A program made the position numbers and the translations under genes. 64,000 bases of DNA from Glebionis coronaria. Taxonomy: Eukaryota; Streptophyta; Magnoliopsida; Asterales; Asteraceae. Under the pieces are notes generated by a model that had not been told where the DNA came from, did no database searches, and was given only the letters and a program-made list of their open reading frames with translations. Each line of letters starts with the position of its first letter. The stretch's first letter is position 1. The stretch lies in contig CM046878.1 in assembly GCA_025667525.1 (NCBI GenBank), positions 393,456,974 to 393,520,973 of the forward strand, written 5' to 3'. Positions 33,947 through 44,380 of this stretch are shown in pieces.

Positions 33947-34483
33947 TGTTGGGAATAAATTATGGGTCAGTTCACTAGACGCTGATAAGAAGAATTCAAG
34001 CGCTGATAGGATGACATTGGACGCTGACAGCCAAGCGTTGACACTTGAAGAAGTTAATGCTGACAGCCTTGAAGATTAACACTGATGGAATATATCTTCA
34101 TACGAATCTTTATGTTTATTTGTTTCTTTATTTGTGTATGGTAAAGATAAGCTCGACATTGTATTTTCTATTATTATCTTTACCTAGAATAGTTGATTCG
34201 TAGCTTATTGTACAAGACTTCTTAATCTATAAAAGAAGATCTTTTAGGTTAATGTTAATCATCAGTTATCATAAGTTTTCACAAGTTAAACCTCTTTCAT
34301 TGTAATCAAGTTCGTTCATTCTAATACAAGTGAAAGTTTGTTTAACATCTTTGTGTTTTAGATTAAGTGTTAATTCCGCATAACACTTAGTTACTTTATT
34401 CATAAGCAAAGGTTTCTCTACGTGTATTACTTGATCTAATCTCGTATACACAAAGCTTAATCGATCTAAGTTTGGGATCAACA
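33947..34483 (+). repeat. Element A 3' LTR
   Basis: 537 bp, identical to the 5' LTR except for two C/T differences near 34053-34056. Motif cluster at 33978-34087; TATAAAAG at 34228-34235. Confidence 0.95.
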
Positions 34484-34488
34484 TTTCC
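34484..34488. repeat. Target-site duplication of element A, right
   Basis: TTTCC, identical to 22450-22454. Confidence 0.95.
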
Positions 34489-34742
34489 TTTATTGTGGTT
34501 GTGGGTACTTCTGGACTTGTGTCTGTGGCTGGTTAATAAGGAACTGAGATCTCAGAAAAAACATATGGTCCATGGTTAATACATTGCCTCAATGCATCAC
34601 CATTAGATCTTGTATCAAGATAGCGAAGAAAACGTGATTGTCATTGAGCATATCGACCGGCCACAAGCATTGGTGGTCTCTCTTTGTTACCCGCGATCAT
34701 GATGTTGTTGTTCGTCACACGATATTCTGCAGTAGAATCCAT
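34484..34742 (-). pseudogene. Gag N-terminus of element B
   Basis: The minus-strand ATG at 34742 gives M-D-S-T-A-E-Y-R-V-T and R-P-P-M-L-V-A-G-R-Y-A-Q, then an in-frame TGA where the family usually has Trp, and a second stop before the element A junction. It continues at 22449 leftward. This shows B's gag was split by A and was already mutated. Confidence 0.75.
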
Positions 34743-35691
34743 CTAGATATTTTCTGAAATGATGAAGTAAATATGGATCTTAAGTAGATATGGTATGATT
34801 GGGTTTTGGTTTAAATTTTGAAAATCGCGATTTTTCTTCAGTCCGACAATAAATTCTCCAGTCTGATATAACGGTAGACCGAAAAATTTTGTAATTGCCA
34901 AATTTTGAAATCGAGCTAGAAATAGCCTAAAACTAGTATGAAAAAGTTTGAATTTATTTGACGGGAAAATTTTAACTCTTTTTTTTTATCTTCGTGTAAA
35001 CTATGTTCCGGGACTAGTCTAGATAGTGGCTAAGTCTAAAAATTTCTCAAACAAACTTTAGCATCGCAATGTCACTCATCGCAATACAACCCATCGCAAT
35101 GTACCCTCTATCGCAATGTTCCTCTATCTCAATGTTCGCTCTATCGTAATATCCCTTCTATCGCAATGTTCTATCGGAATGTTCTATCGGAATGTTCACT
35201 CTATCGCAATATACCTTCTATCGCAATGTTCTATCGGAATGTTCTATCGGAAGGTTCCTTCTATCGCAATATGGCTATCGCAATTTTGGCAGAGTAACGT
35301 AGCAATATGCCTTAAATTCCGTCGCAATCCACGATCGCAATGTACGATTGCAATCCTCGATCGGAATAAGGGGGTATCGCAATAAGTCGATCACAATGTA
35401 GAAACCCTAGGGTTTTTGCGATCACAATGCACAAACCTGGGCGCTTTCCGATGGATTTCTGTCGCAATGAAGGAATAAAGTTCGTAACTTTAGGCAATAA
35501 CTTGAGATTTTTGACACGAAGTCCGTGTCTTTAACCAAACCAAAACAACCAAATTTCTACCACAAGTATATAGAAGATTTGTAACACGATTTAGAACACA
35601 AAAAACACAAAAAAAAATGAAACCGAGATGATTTATGGGTTAAATCATTCGAATCAAATACAATAGCAACAACCAATCACAAATCTACCCC
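34743..35691 (-). repeat. Leader of element B with ATCGCAATGT array
   Basis: Between the PBS and gag start of B. From about 35064 to 35470 the plus strand repeats ATCGCAATGT or one- to two-base variants (ATCGGAATGT, ATCGCAATAT, ATCGTAATAT) about 20 times, mostly separated by short CT-rich spacers such as TCT or CCTTCT. The spacing is 10-17 bp in the core, looser toward the PBS. A palindromic AAACCCTAGGGTTT telobox pair lies near 35403. The 89-aa plus-strand ORF across it is a by-product of the repeats. No coding role is evident. Confidence 0.75.
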
Positions 35692-35707
35692 GTGGCGATT
35701 GATACCA
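35692..35707 (-). other. Primer binding site of element B
   Basis: The minus strand reads TGGTATCAATCGCCAC two bases inside the LTR border; only the first 8 bases match the standard Met PBS, so the primer may differ. Confidence 0.7.
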
Positions 35708-35709
35708 AT

Positions 35710-36087
35710 TGTTGTCCCATATATTTAGATGATAAAACACGAATTAAAGAAAGAAAATAGATGAAAGATAGATGAATTCTAGAGAAAGAAAGTAGAGAGA
35801 GAAAAGAGAGAGAATGGTAGAACTTGGTGAATATTAGATTAAGAGAGAAGAATAAAATGAGCAACCAACCCTCCTAACATGCTAGGAGGGGAGTATATAT
35901 AGTCCACCCACATGCGGGCTTTAATGGGCTATATATTGGGCCGGGCTTGTCTTTTGGACTTTAAGTAGTTTAAATCCAAGCCCGTAAACCACGACTAATT
36001 ACCTAACTATTACAACGTTCTAATTAATGTTACAATAATAAACTATGACCGAGCATTCTTGTTTGACTCAACATTTTGAGGCTAACA
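35710..36087 (-). repeat. Element B 5' LTR (right copy)
   Basis: 378 bp, TG/CA ends, with about 11 differences from the left copy. Minus-strand TATA candidate at 35894-35901, followed by the 22-bp inverted repeat CCCTCCTA-ACATGC-TAGGAGGG at 35869-35890. Confidence 0.9.
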
Positions 36088-36092
36088 CTAGG

Positions 36093-36795
36093 CGGTCTAG
36101 TTGCTGAAGAACAAGCACTGAAGAAGGACTTTTAGTTCAGTTTGGTTTGACAATACCAAACTGAATGATGTCGATATCCTCTAGGATACTGAAGACTCTT
36201 CAGTATTCTGATGGTTTGCATTAGGCGGGAAAAGATTACTTAAAGTCAAAGTAGGTTGCTTGTAGACTTAGATATAAGTACAACCTTTATCTTTTCTTAG
36301 AATTAATTAATATGTACTTTGTACTGTTTATCCAGCACGGGCATCAACCACCCACTAGATAAACTCTTACATTGAAACATGCAAAATGCAAACCCTAGTT
36401 TACACTGCCTATAAAAAGAGTGTACATTGAGAAGAGAAAGGTTAACCAATACAAGAGCTTAAACTCTGGAAAACCTTTCTCTCTCGATACCAACTAAACC
36501 ATATAGCAAAGATGCATATGAACGTTTAGATTGGAGCTTAGACTTTAACTTTCGTTAGACGTTTGAGTAGAGGAGATTAAAACCCATTGTCATTCAACCA
36601 CTTTGTTATTCCGCAAACAAAGTGGGTTATAGATTCTTTATTTGATTCTAATAAAATTCTATAATTTGAAAAGTATATTGGTATTGTTGTTTTAATCTTA
36701 CATAGTTCTTATCTAATGTTAAAATAACTCACTTGAGTCGAAGTAAAGAGTTATTACTTAAGTTAATAAGTAATAACGAATTACAAGGGACAACA
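36093..36795 (+). repeat. Element D 5' LTR, right part
   Basis: Resumes D's LTR after the B insertion and ends ...AAGGGACAACA beside the PBS. TATAAAAAG at 36410-36418. Upstream are many CTGAAG/CTTCAG units (GCTGAAGAAC, ACTGAAGAAGG, TACTGAAGACTCTTCAGTA near 36105-36220). Confidence 0.85.
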
Positions 36796-36797
36796 AG

Positions 36798-36809
36798 TGG
36801 TATCAGAGC
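36798..36809 (+). other. Primer binding site of element D
   Basis: TGGTATCAGAGC, two bases after the LTR. Confidence 0.93.
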
Positions 36810-36877
36810 AGTTTGATTAGTTAAACTCTTATTTTATTAAAATGCTCATTTAAAAGTTTTAAAATCAAGATCCAAAA

Positions 36878-38602
36878 ATGGCTCAAGTTATACCACAAAC
36901 CCTAGAATATAAGGGTTGCCAACTCAATGCTGCTCCTGTACTAGAGGTAGCCAATTTTACAAATTGGAAGAAGAGGTTTCTTGTCCACATGGTTGGAATT
37001 GAACCTCAATTCCTTGGAATCATTGAAAATTGTCCTTTTGTTCCCATGGTTGGGGACAATAGAAAACCTGAAGCACAATGGACCGCTGATGAGAGAAAAG
37101 CTGCTAACCTAGATCAGCGTCTAAAAAGTCTCATCATGTCTGTGCTCCCAGATGACCAAATGAATTTTGTTGTAAATTGCAAAACAGCCAAAGCTACATG
37201 GGAGGACCTTATTCTTTACCATGATGGACCCTCTGATGTAAAAGAAACCTGAATCATGGATTTAAAGCTTCAATACAACACCTTCAAGCACAAAGAAGGG
37301 TAAACCCTCACAAAGACATTCACCAGATACAAAGCACTGATGAATGAACTTGTGAATGATGGTGTTGAGCTTTCAAAACTTGAAATCAACACAGTTTTTG
37401 TTAATGCATTGCCAAAGAAGTGGCTCAGTTTCTGTCAAAGCTTGAGAAATGCTAATCACATTAAAGATTGTGATATAGCCTCTCTTTTTGGGAAACTTAA
37501 ATATGAAGAAAACCTAGTTGATAGGATTTATGAAGGCTCAAACAAGAGTAAAGCCTTAACCATTGCTACACCCTTGTCCACAGCCTTCTTCAGTGAGGCT
37601 GTCATTCAAGACTACCAAGATAGTCCTAATGATAAGGAAGATACTAGATCTAGTGAGGAATATCTAAATGACCTCAAAGAAGAAATTCATAAAAGAGCAC
37701 TTCTGGCCAAGCCTAGAAGGTTCTTTAAGAAAGGAGGCAAGTTCTTTAGCTCCAAAAAAGCTTCAGCTGACACTGAATGCTACAAATGTGGGAAGATTGG
37801 TCACTATGCTAGGGATTGTTATTCAAAAAGATCTCTCCCTTCATATTCCTCATCAGCTCAAACAAGACCATCTGGTCAATCATCATTTCAACCAAAACAA
37901 ATTGCTTCTACTTCATTTCAGCAAACAGGGTTGAACTCAGACCAACAAAAGACTTTAGGCCAAATATAGAGAAATCAAGGCAAGATTGGCCTTAATGAAT
38001 ACTGAAAGCTCCTCATCCAAGACTTCCAAGCAAGACAAGAACAAAGGGCTTGTTGTTGAAGCCTATGAATGGGATAAAGAAGATGTCTCTTCAGATGATG
38101 ATGAAATGGTTAATGTAAAAGTGCTAATGGCACTTGCTGATGATGAAGGGGCTAACTCAAATGTTGTGACCAGAGAAAGTGCTAGAAATGGTGAATGGGT
38201 CAACATCACAATCAAAAAGGTACAAACTCTTCTTGAATCAGAAGATAAAGATGACATTAAATTTGTCTTTGATTACTTGTGCATTTATTTAAAATTTGTT
38301 GAAGAACAAAGAAACAATTTGCTTGAAAAAATTCATAAACTTGTTCTAAAACTTGATGATTTTGGAAGTAAGCAAATAGAGCTAAAAGAAGCCAAAGTTG
38401 ACATTCTTACTTTTCAACCGTTGAACAAAGAAATTTTGGAAGAAAATAAATCCCTAAGAGTTAAACTAAAAGAAGCAAAAGACATTGTTAAATCTTGGCT
38501 TAGGAACTCTGATAGGGTAAATCAATGCATAAGTGAACAGATACCTGCTCAAAAGAGAAAAATGCTTGGTGCTGAAGGATCCTCCAGCACCAAATCTATT
38601 GT
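36878..38602 (+). pseudogene. Gag of element D, upstream part
   Basis: ATG at 36878 (M-A-Q-V-I-P-Q-T-L-E-Y-K-G). The UBN2-type gag domain spans 36878-37560 (N-W-K-K-R-F-L-V-H-M-V-G, A-L-P-K-K-W-L-S-F-C-Q-S-L-R) but has TGA at 37250-37252 and TAA at 37301-37303. Zinc knuckle C-Y-K-C-G-K-I-G-H-Y-A-R-D-C is at about 37780-37822. A stop at 37967-37969 and a frame change lead into a 213-aa acidic/coiled-coil stretch (37986-38602: D-D-E-G-A, L-L-E-K-I-H-K-L-V-L-K-L, A-E-G-S-S-S-T-K-S). That stretch is interrupted at 38602 by Gypsy E and continues at 48189. Confidence 0.82.
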
Positions 38603-41112
38603 TGTAAAACCCGTATTTAAGTATTAAATACGCATAAATTATACGTTCGGAAAACAAAACACGCGGGAAAAATATACAAGCGTACGATTAAGTTTTTAAA
38701 AAATGAGAAGTTAGTTTTAAACTAAAAAGGGCTGGTTTTAAAAAAATTAAAAAAAGGAAATAAAAAGCCCATGGCCGGTTTTGGTTTAAAAGAAAGGAAA
38801 GAAAAGAAAGTCTTGGGCCAAGCCCATTAGAAAAAAAAATATACGGGGACTTAAACCCCTTTATCTCAATCAGTCGAACCAAAAAAAATTAGGGTTGCTG
38901 CCTGTTTGTTCTTGCCGACAGATAGGACAAAAAAAAAGAGAAACAGGCCGCCGGCCATATTCAGACAACAAAGGGTTCAGGATTCATTGTATCAATGGTA
39001 ATTCGTTTTTTTTTCTTCTTCCCTCTTCTCTTTATGAATCACGAATCATGGAATCACCATCAAGAACACTCAAGTTTTGGTTAATTAAAACAAGAAAAAG
39101 ATAAGTCTGGTGGTCGGGTTGTTTGGCTGCACGAAAACCGAGACCACTATGGTCTCGGTGTGGTTGCTGTTTTAGACCAGCCGTGACCCACAAGGGACGG
39201 GTTGGTTTGATGTTGTGTCGGCAGTAATGTATACCACCAGGGTTGGTTGCTTAATAAAACAACGGGGAAAAAAATGACCATCAGGGGGTGTTTGGTTTAA
39301 TTCGCAGGGGGTGTTTGGGGTAAGCAGTGAGAATTCGAAAAACAGTGGGAACAGTATAGAGGACAGTGGGAACAATATAGAGGGTAGTGGGAAAGGTTTG
39401 GAAAAAAAAAATTAAAATGAGATTAGCGACAGATTAGCGACGTTAATTTCTGTCGCAGATTTGTTTTGTATGCAGTTTTAAGACTCATTTTTTGGCGACA
39501 GTTTTTCTGTCGCTAAATGTAATAGACAGATTTTTTTTATATTTGGGTTAATCGTTTAGTGCGACCGAGAAAGGGATATCTCGGTAGGCTCGGGAATATA
39601 ATTAAAATGATAAAAACGATGACTTAATTATACCTTATCTAATTCACTTTTATGAATAAATGTATTAAATGAATTATGTAGTAAATTAATTTATTCATAC
39701 TACACTAGTTTTAAAAATATTTAAAAGGGTATAATTTTATTAAATGAATTAAATTATTTTAGAAACTTTCTTAATTAGGAAACTTTCTACTTTTAGCAAG
39801 TTACCAAATATAGAATTAGTATAAACGTCAGGACGCGTTTTATACGGTAACTAATAGTAGAACGAAAATACGTTAATCAGAAATATTAGAACACTCAGAT
39901 TTATCAGTTGATACACATGCAGTATATCATGAATAAAATAAATTAAAATATGATCAGATAGGAATCAGAAACAGTAAACAGTAATCAGACAACTTATTAC
40001 ACGTCCGTTATTTATGTAGTAATCGTGAAGTCGGAGTAGATCTTTCAGCTTTCGTTTCTATTTCATTACTGGACACGAGGTACGGGGTTTCCGTCCTTTC
40101 AGTAAGGACTTCTTTTCTATGCATGATTAGGATTGCCCGTCTTCAGCCAAATGTTTTCCCCAGTATATGTTTAAGCTTATCAGTAATCATGATTAATAAC
40201 TAAATAAATTGCCTGAGCATTATATACAAGCATGACCAGTTTATGTACTAGTTACGGAGGTACCGTAACCATGGCACTAGAGGCACCGGTGTCGTGACTC
40301 ACATGCAGGAGAGTGATATCCTGCATCGTCCCACTCATGTTCAGTTTGGCCATTTTTATATGTATGTTTAGTGGGGTGTATGGATGCATCCTAGGCTTAT
40401 CAGTTTACAAGTTATCAGGGTGACTGTGGTGTGTGCTCTACATCCTTCACATTAGAGCTGATCCCTCCACCCAGCACAGTATTTAGAGGTCACCCCTCTA
40501 CAGTTATTTAGAGGTCACCCCTCTACAGCATGACGAGGTCACCCCTCCAGTTATTCATGCACAGTTGTTACAGTACATGACCTATATAAGCTCTGGCAAT
40601 TAAAATACAGTAAATGCATGTTATACAGATTTAACAGACAACAGTTCAGCTTCATTATTGATAGATCAGACTTTACAGATTATATACATATTTCTGTTGC
40701 AACTTTACTTATCAGTCTTACAGCTTCATGATTCTGTCATCTGTTGCATTTCAGTATATTCTTACCATGCATTATATCCGTTCACTGAGCGTTATGCTCA
40801 GTCGTAGTTCTTTCATGTTCTAACGGCAGGTACCCCAGGACACTCTTAAGATTCTGAGAGCATGTGCATTGGATGGAAGCCGTTCAGACTGCTTTACTTT
40901 ATGCACTTCTTATATTACTGTTCTTATTTGGACATTATTTAGTCCATTTCTTCAGTAATTAGTTTTCATGTTTTGAGCTTATGTTTGGATTACCGATGTT
41001 TGATTTCGGTATTTCCGTTATGGTCAATTAATGTTTTAGGACATTTACCTTATGCTTTGATGACACGCCATAAATACATGTAACGGTCCACTTATCCAAG
41101 TGGGGTGTTACA
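38603..41112 (+). repeat. Element E 5' LTR
   Basis: 2,510 bp. Contents include A-rich tracts near 38690-38760, the inverted pair CGACAG...CTGTCG near 39428-39515 (TTAGCGACAG / CTGTCGCTAA), and three tandem GAGGTCACCCCTC units at 40485-40545. No ORF belongs to it. Confidence 0.92.
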
Positions 41113-41116
41113 ATTA

Positions 41117-41128
41117 TGGTATCAGAGC
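41117..41128 (+). other. Primer binding site of element E
   Basis: TGGTATCAGAGC, four bases after the LTR end. Confidence 0.92.
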
Positions 41129-41330
41129 TATAGGTTCGACCTGTAGGCTCTAAAACTTGACCTGTGACTAGTGGGTAGTCACCAGGAAATTCCCAGATCT
41201 TTGGCGTTATTATCTTTCATGTTTCTCATGCATTTATCAGTCAGTTTTCTTAAAGATTTTGACTAAGTAAAAGGTTGGTATATGACTGGCCATATTTTAG
41301 TCGCATGTGCTTTTCTGTGAATTTTGTTTT

Positions 41331-41740
41331 GGTGAACCAACCCATAGGCGTTCACCCTTGCCGTTTAGATTTTGTATTGGTAAACCGACCCATAGGCGTT
41401 TATCCTTACTCAGGTCAGATTCATGTTTTCAGTCAAATATTACTTGGTGAACCAGCCCATATACATTCACCAATGTTCAGATCAAATTTTCATGCTTTAC
41501 AGTCGAATGTTGTTTTGTGAACCGATCCATAGTTGTTCACCTTTGTCATATCATGACATTTTAGAAATTTTGACAAGTATGGATTGGACTACATCCATCC
41601 ATATTTAGTCCCAGATGGTAAATTTCTATACATGACAGTTCTCAGAAAATTTTGACAGGTACGGATCGAAACAGAATCGCTCATACTTAGTCACATGCTT
41701 CCTACTATGAATACTGTGGATTAAACCATAACTATCCACA
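41331..41740 (+). repeat. Array of six stem-loops in element E leader
   Basis: Six inverted repeats, each with 7-nt arms and a 12-nt loop: 41331-41356 (GGTGAAC/GTTCACC), 41379-41404 (GGTAAAC/GTTTATC, imperfect), 41446-41471 (GGTGAAC/ATTCACC), 41516-41541 (TGTGAAC/GTTCACC), 41578-41603 (TATGGAT/ATCCATA), 41715-41740 (TGTGGAT/ATCCACA). Loops of the first four resemble CRACCCATAGGC. A seventh, eroded unit lies near 41660-41685. It is the first structured region after the PBS, where packaging or dimerisation signals usually lie. Confidence 0.7.
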
Positions 41741-43569
41741 TCAGTTGATGTTAAACCTCAGTTGATTATTCTTTTATGTTATTTGTATCAGTCAAGTTTA
41801 TACTTTCACGTGAATGTCGTTTTCATGATGACTAAGTTCATGTCGCCTTATGAGGATTATGTTTTCACCAAGGTGATGATGTTTTCATGCTAACATACAG
41901 ATTGGGTTACAGTTAAATCCTGTTTTTCATAATAATCAGGTTTGATCTTCATCAGTCATGTCATCATGTTGACCATTGTTGAAATTCCGTTTATTCATAT
42001 TCTTGAAACTCTATACAACCAACCTTAAGTCCACGCAGGAATTACCAGGCTATCATGTTACTCATTTCAGTTTAGTTTACTACTGTTTAAGTCAATTCAT
42101 TTCTTTGATCATGTCAGACAAGCGACACCAGTGTCGATCATCCCATAAAATTTCCACCAGTGCCATGTATAGTATTTCATATGTACCCCATGTACGGTGT
42201 CTCAGTTATACTCCATGTACAGTAATTTATGTGTACTCTACGTACAGTGTCTCAGATATGCTCCATGTGCAGTATTCATTTTATACTTCATGTACAGTAG
42301 TCCAGGTGTACACCAGGTTACCCTACTCCATGGATATTGCTAATCGATCCTCAATCATCTCAAGCGTTTCCACTTGTCGATATTCTACCAGGTGCTGATG
42401 ATGCCCGTGAGTTGAAGATTTTACCATATATTGATGCTGCTAACACTTTAAAGACCTCGTGAATGCTGATGCTGCTGATACTTTGGAGATTTCTCAAGAT
42501 GCTGATGCCATTTATACGATGAAGACTCTGCAGAACAAAGACAAAAACTATAAATTTGAAATCTCTGACAAGAATAAATTTCAACCATCAGACACTACCA
42601 TTCCATTCCATGCTTTTACCTCCTCAACTAGATGTCACATTTCACCCAGCTAACCGTTATTCAGAAGAGTGGGAACCGGAACCAGCCGGCCACTCAGCAA
42701 AATAGTTACATGAAGCACGGTCATGATAATGACCGTCATAAATTGACAGACAAAGCAGTAGTGACAACCACCGTGCTTATAATTAATGAGTCAGTAACCA
42801 TCGGAACTCTGGAACGAACGTGACCAGAAATAGAGAGGTCAACAGTCTAGCCGGTCCGCCAATCCTAGCAGTTACCAAAATTTTCAGCCTTGTTCAGATT
42901 TATCTACTAAAACACATGTCAAGTCATCACTCAAGACATAGGTCTCAGATATCATTTCTGAAGACACATATCACGACACCAGTCATGGTATACGTCATAC
43001 GAATATCTTCTCAGAGTACGAGTCAGAACTTATAACTCTGTATGTTGCTAAATCAGGCTCTCAGAAATTCAGGGTACCCTCCAAGGGGATATGACCGTTT
43101 CGTCATGCCACGTATAAAATCAGATCATCAAAAATCCATTTACCACCACTGAAGTATTAATCAGTTTAAACACGTAGTATTCATTCTATGAGGTTACAGA
43201 CGAACACATTCAGTGAAATTTGCCACGTTACTACACGTATTCCTATGTCAGCTTTATCTTAAATAGGATATTTACCAACCTCCGAGCCAGAAAAGACTCC
43301 ACGTTATCACCCATATTTATAAAGGTTTTTCCTTTAGTTAAGACGAGATTTGTCTTACTAAATCCTAAATATAGTCATTATGTTTTTAGCCCGAAAATCA
43401 GTACAAATTGTTTCTGCCTTACAAGCGTGTGACCTATCAGTCCATAGCTACGAAGACTTTCTAACCACAAGTTATAATCCACTTCTGAAGTTCTTAAAAT
43501 TTATGATCAGCAGATTTTTCAGCATTTCCAGAAGTAATTAAGAAGTGTTCCAGAAATTCCTTCCTAACC
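41741..43569 (+). other. Decayed 5' interior of element E
   Basis: This should have carried gag and protease, but no domain is readable. It holds five diverged units of about 26 bp built on ACTCCATGTACAGT (about 42166-42310) and a GATGCTGATGCTGCTGATA patch near 42430-42505. Listed short ORFs look fortuitous. Confidence 0.5.
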
Positions 43570-44380
43570 ACGAGACAAAATTTAACATCAAGCTTGTCTC
43601 AAGAATAGAACCTGTTTTCAAAACTCTTTATTCCAGGGATTCATCTAAGTTAAAAGAGTTGCAGCAATTGCTGCAAGAGTTATCGGAACAAGGCTTTATT
43701 CGCCCTAGCGCACCTCCATGAGGTGTACCGTTTCTGTCTATCAGGAAGAAGGTCGGTAACATGAGATCACGTATCAATCACCGAAAACTTTACAAAATCG
43801 CCATTCATAGACGATACTCATTCCACGAATAGAAGGTTACCTGACCTGCTACGATGTCCTAAATATTTTCTAGAGCAATTCGCGACCATGCCTCCAGCAG
43901 TGGTAAGAGAAGAACATGATGTTTTTCAGATTGTTTGAACAAGTTATAGTCTCACTAAAATTTTTGACTTATACGTCTGAGCTCCCTAATGCTCCATCTA
44001 TAATATGAAATTTATGAATAAATTATTACGACTTCCCAGACAAAATCGTCAGTATATTCATTGATCACTTTCTGATCTACTAAATCCTAAAGAAGAACGC
44101 GAGATCATCTTCTCACGGACATGCAGATTCTCAGATAGGAGAAATTCATTTGAGCGGTTTTCCTAACGTATATTCCAGATGAACAAGGTGGCATTTCTGA
44201 GCCACCCTACTTTAGTAGAAAGCAATTTCAGACAATCCTGCGAAGGTGAAGGCCATCACCTGATGGTCCCGACCGACGCCTGTGAATGAAGTATAAACTT
44301 TTCTAGAACTCAATTGACTGCTACCGCAGAAATTACTGACAATTCTCACTAAAAAAATTCTTCCATAACTATTCAACCAG
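43570..44380 (+). pseudogene. Decayed Gypsy reverse transcriptase (element E)
   Basis: Frame-by-frame reading recovers RT landmarks in order: L-K-E-L-Q-Q-L-L-Q-E-L-S-E-Q-G-F-I-R-P-S (about 43650-43715), G-V-P-F-L-S-I-R-K-K-V-G, R-I-N-H-R-K-L-Y-K, N-A-P-S-I-I, F-I-D-H-F-L-I-Y in place of the usual F-I-D-D-I-L-I-Y, and a K-V-K-A-I-T / W-S-R-P-T-P-V-N-E-V stretch near 44230-44290. Stops and frame changes lie every few dozen codons; the second catalytic Asp of the YVDD/FIDD box is lost. It cannot encode active enzyme. Confidence 0.75.

Larger units (their letters stand above)
22455..34483 (+). mobile_element. Element A: near-complete Sirevirus-like Copia with third ORF
   Basis: A 12,029-bp element with 537-bp LTRs (22455-22991, 33947-34483), TSD TTTCC, Met PBS and PPT. 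The LTRs differ at only two positions by eye (both C/T in one GTCAACGCTGAC unit), so insertion is very recent: of the order of 0.1-0.2 My if a grass rate of 1.3e-8 per site per year is assumed. Order is LTR, leader, gag, pol (other frame), 1.25-kb spacer, 1,015-aa ORF3, PPT, LTR. It is inserted in B's gag. Only one clear coding lesion is visible, a stop in gag at 25492-25494. Long gag, ORF3 and multiplied PPT-like tracts point to the Sirevirus/Maximus lineage (family knowledge). Confidence 0.93.
15091..36087 (-). mobile_element. Element B: gag-only (non-autonomous) LTR retrotransposon
   Basis: Two 378-bp LTRs at 15091-15468 and 35710-36087 have TG/CA ends and differ at about 11 positions by eye. 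The exact 5-bp TSD CTAGG lies at 15086-15090 and 36088-36092. PBS on the right and PPT on the left make it minus-strand. After subtracting nested element A and its extra TSD the element is about 8.96 kb. Its interior has a repeat-filled leader, a Copia gag and a long coiled-coil/Cys-containing extension, but no protease, integrase, RT or RNase H: no DSG, DNGGEF or YVDD motif could be found in 15469-22449. It therefore looks like a gag-carrying non-autonomous element needing pol in trans. Confidence 0.85.

Noticed and set aside
35060..35470. Regular repeats resembling a CRISPR array
   Set aside because: Units are about 10 bp, spacers are too short and repetitive, there are no cas genes, and the context is a plant retroelement leader.
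36798..36809. tRNA gene fragment
   Set aside because: The 12-bp Met-tRNA complement is a PBS beside an LTR; no cloverleaf is present.
42459..43035. Small ORFs in the E interior as genes
   Set aside because: No homology, no codon logic, and they lie where decayed gag should be.
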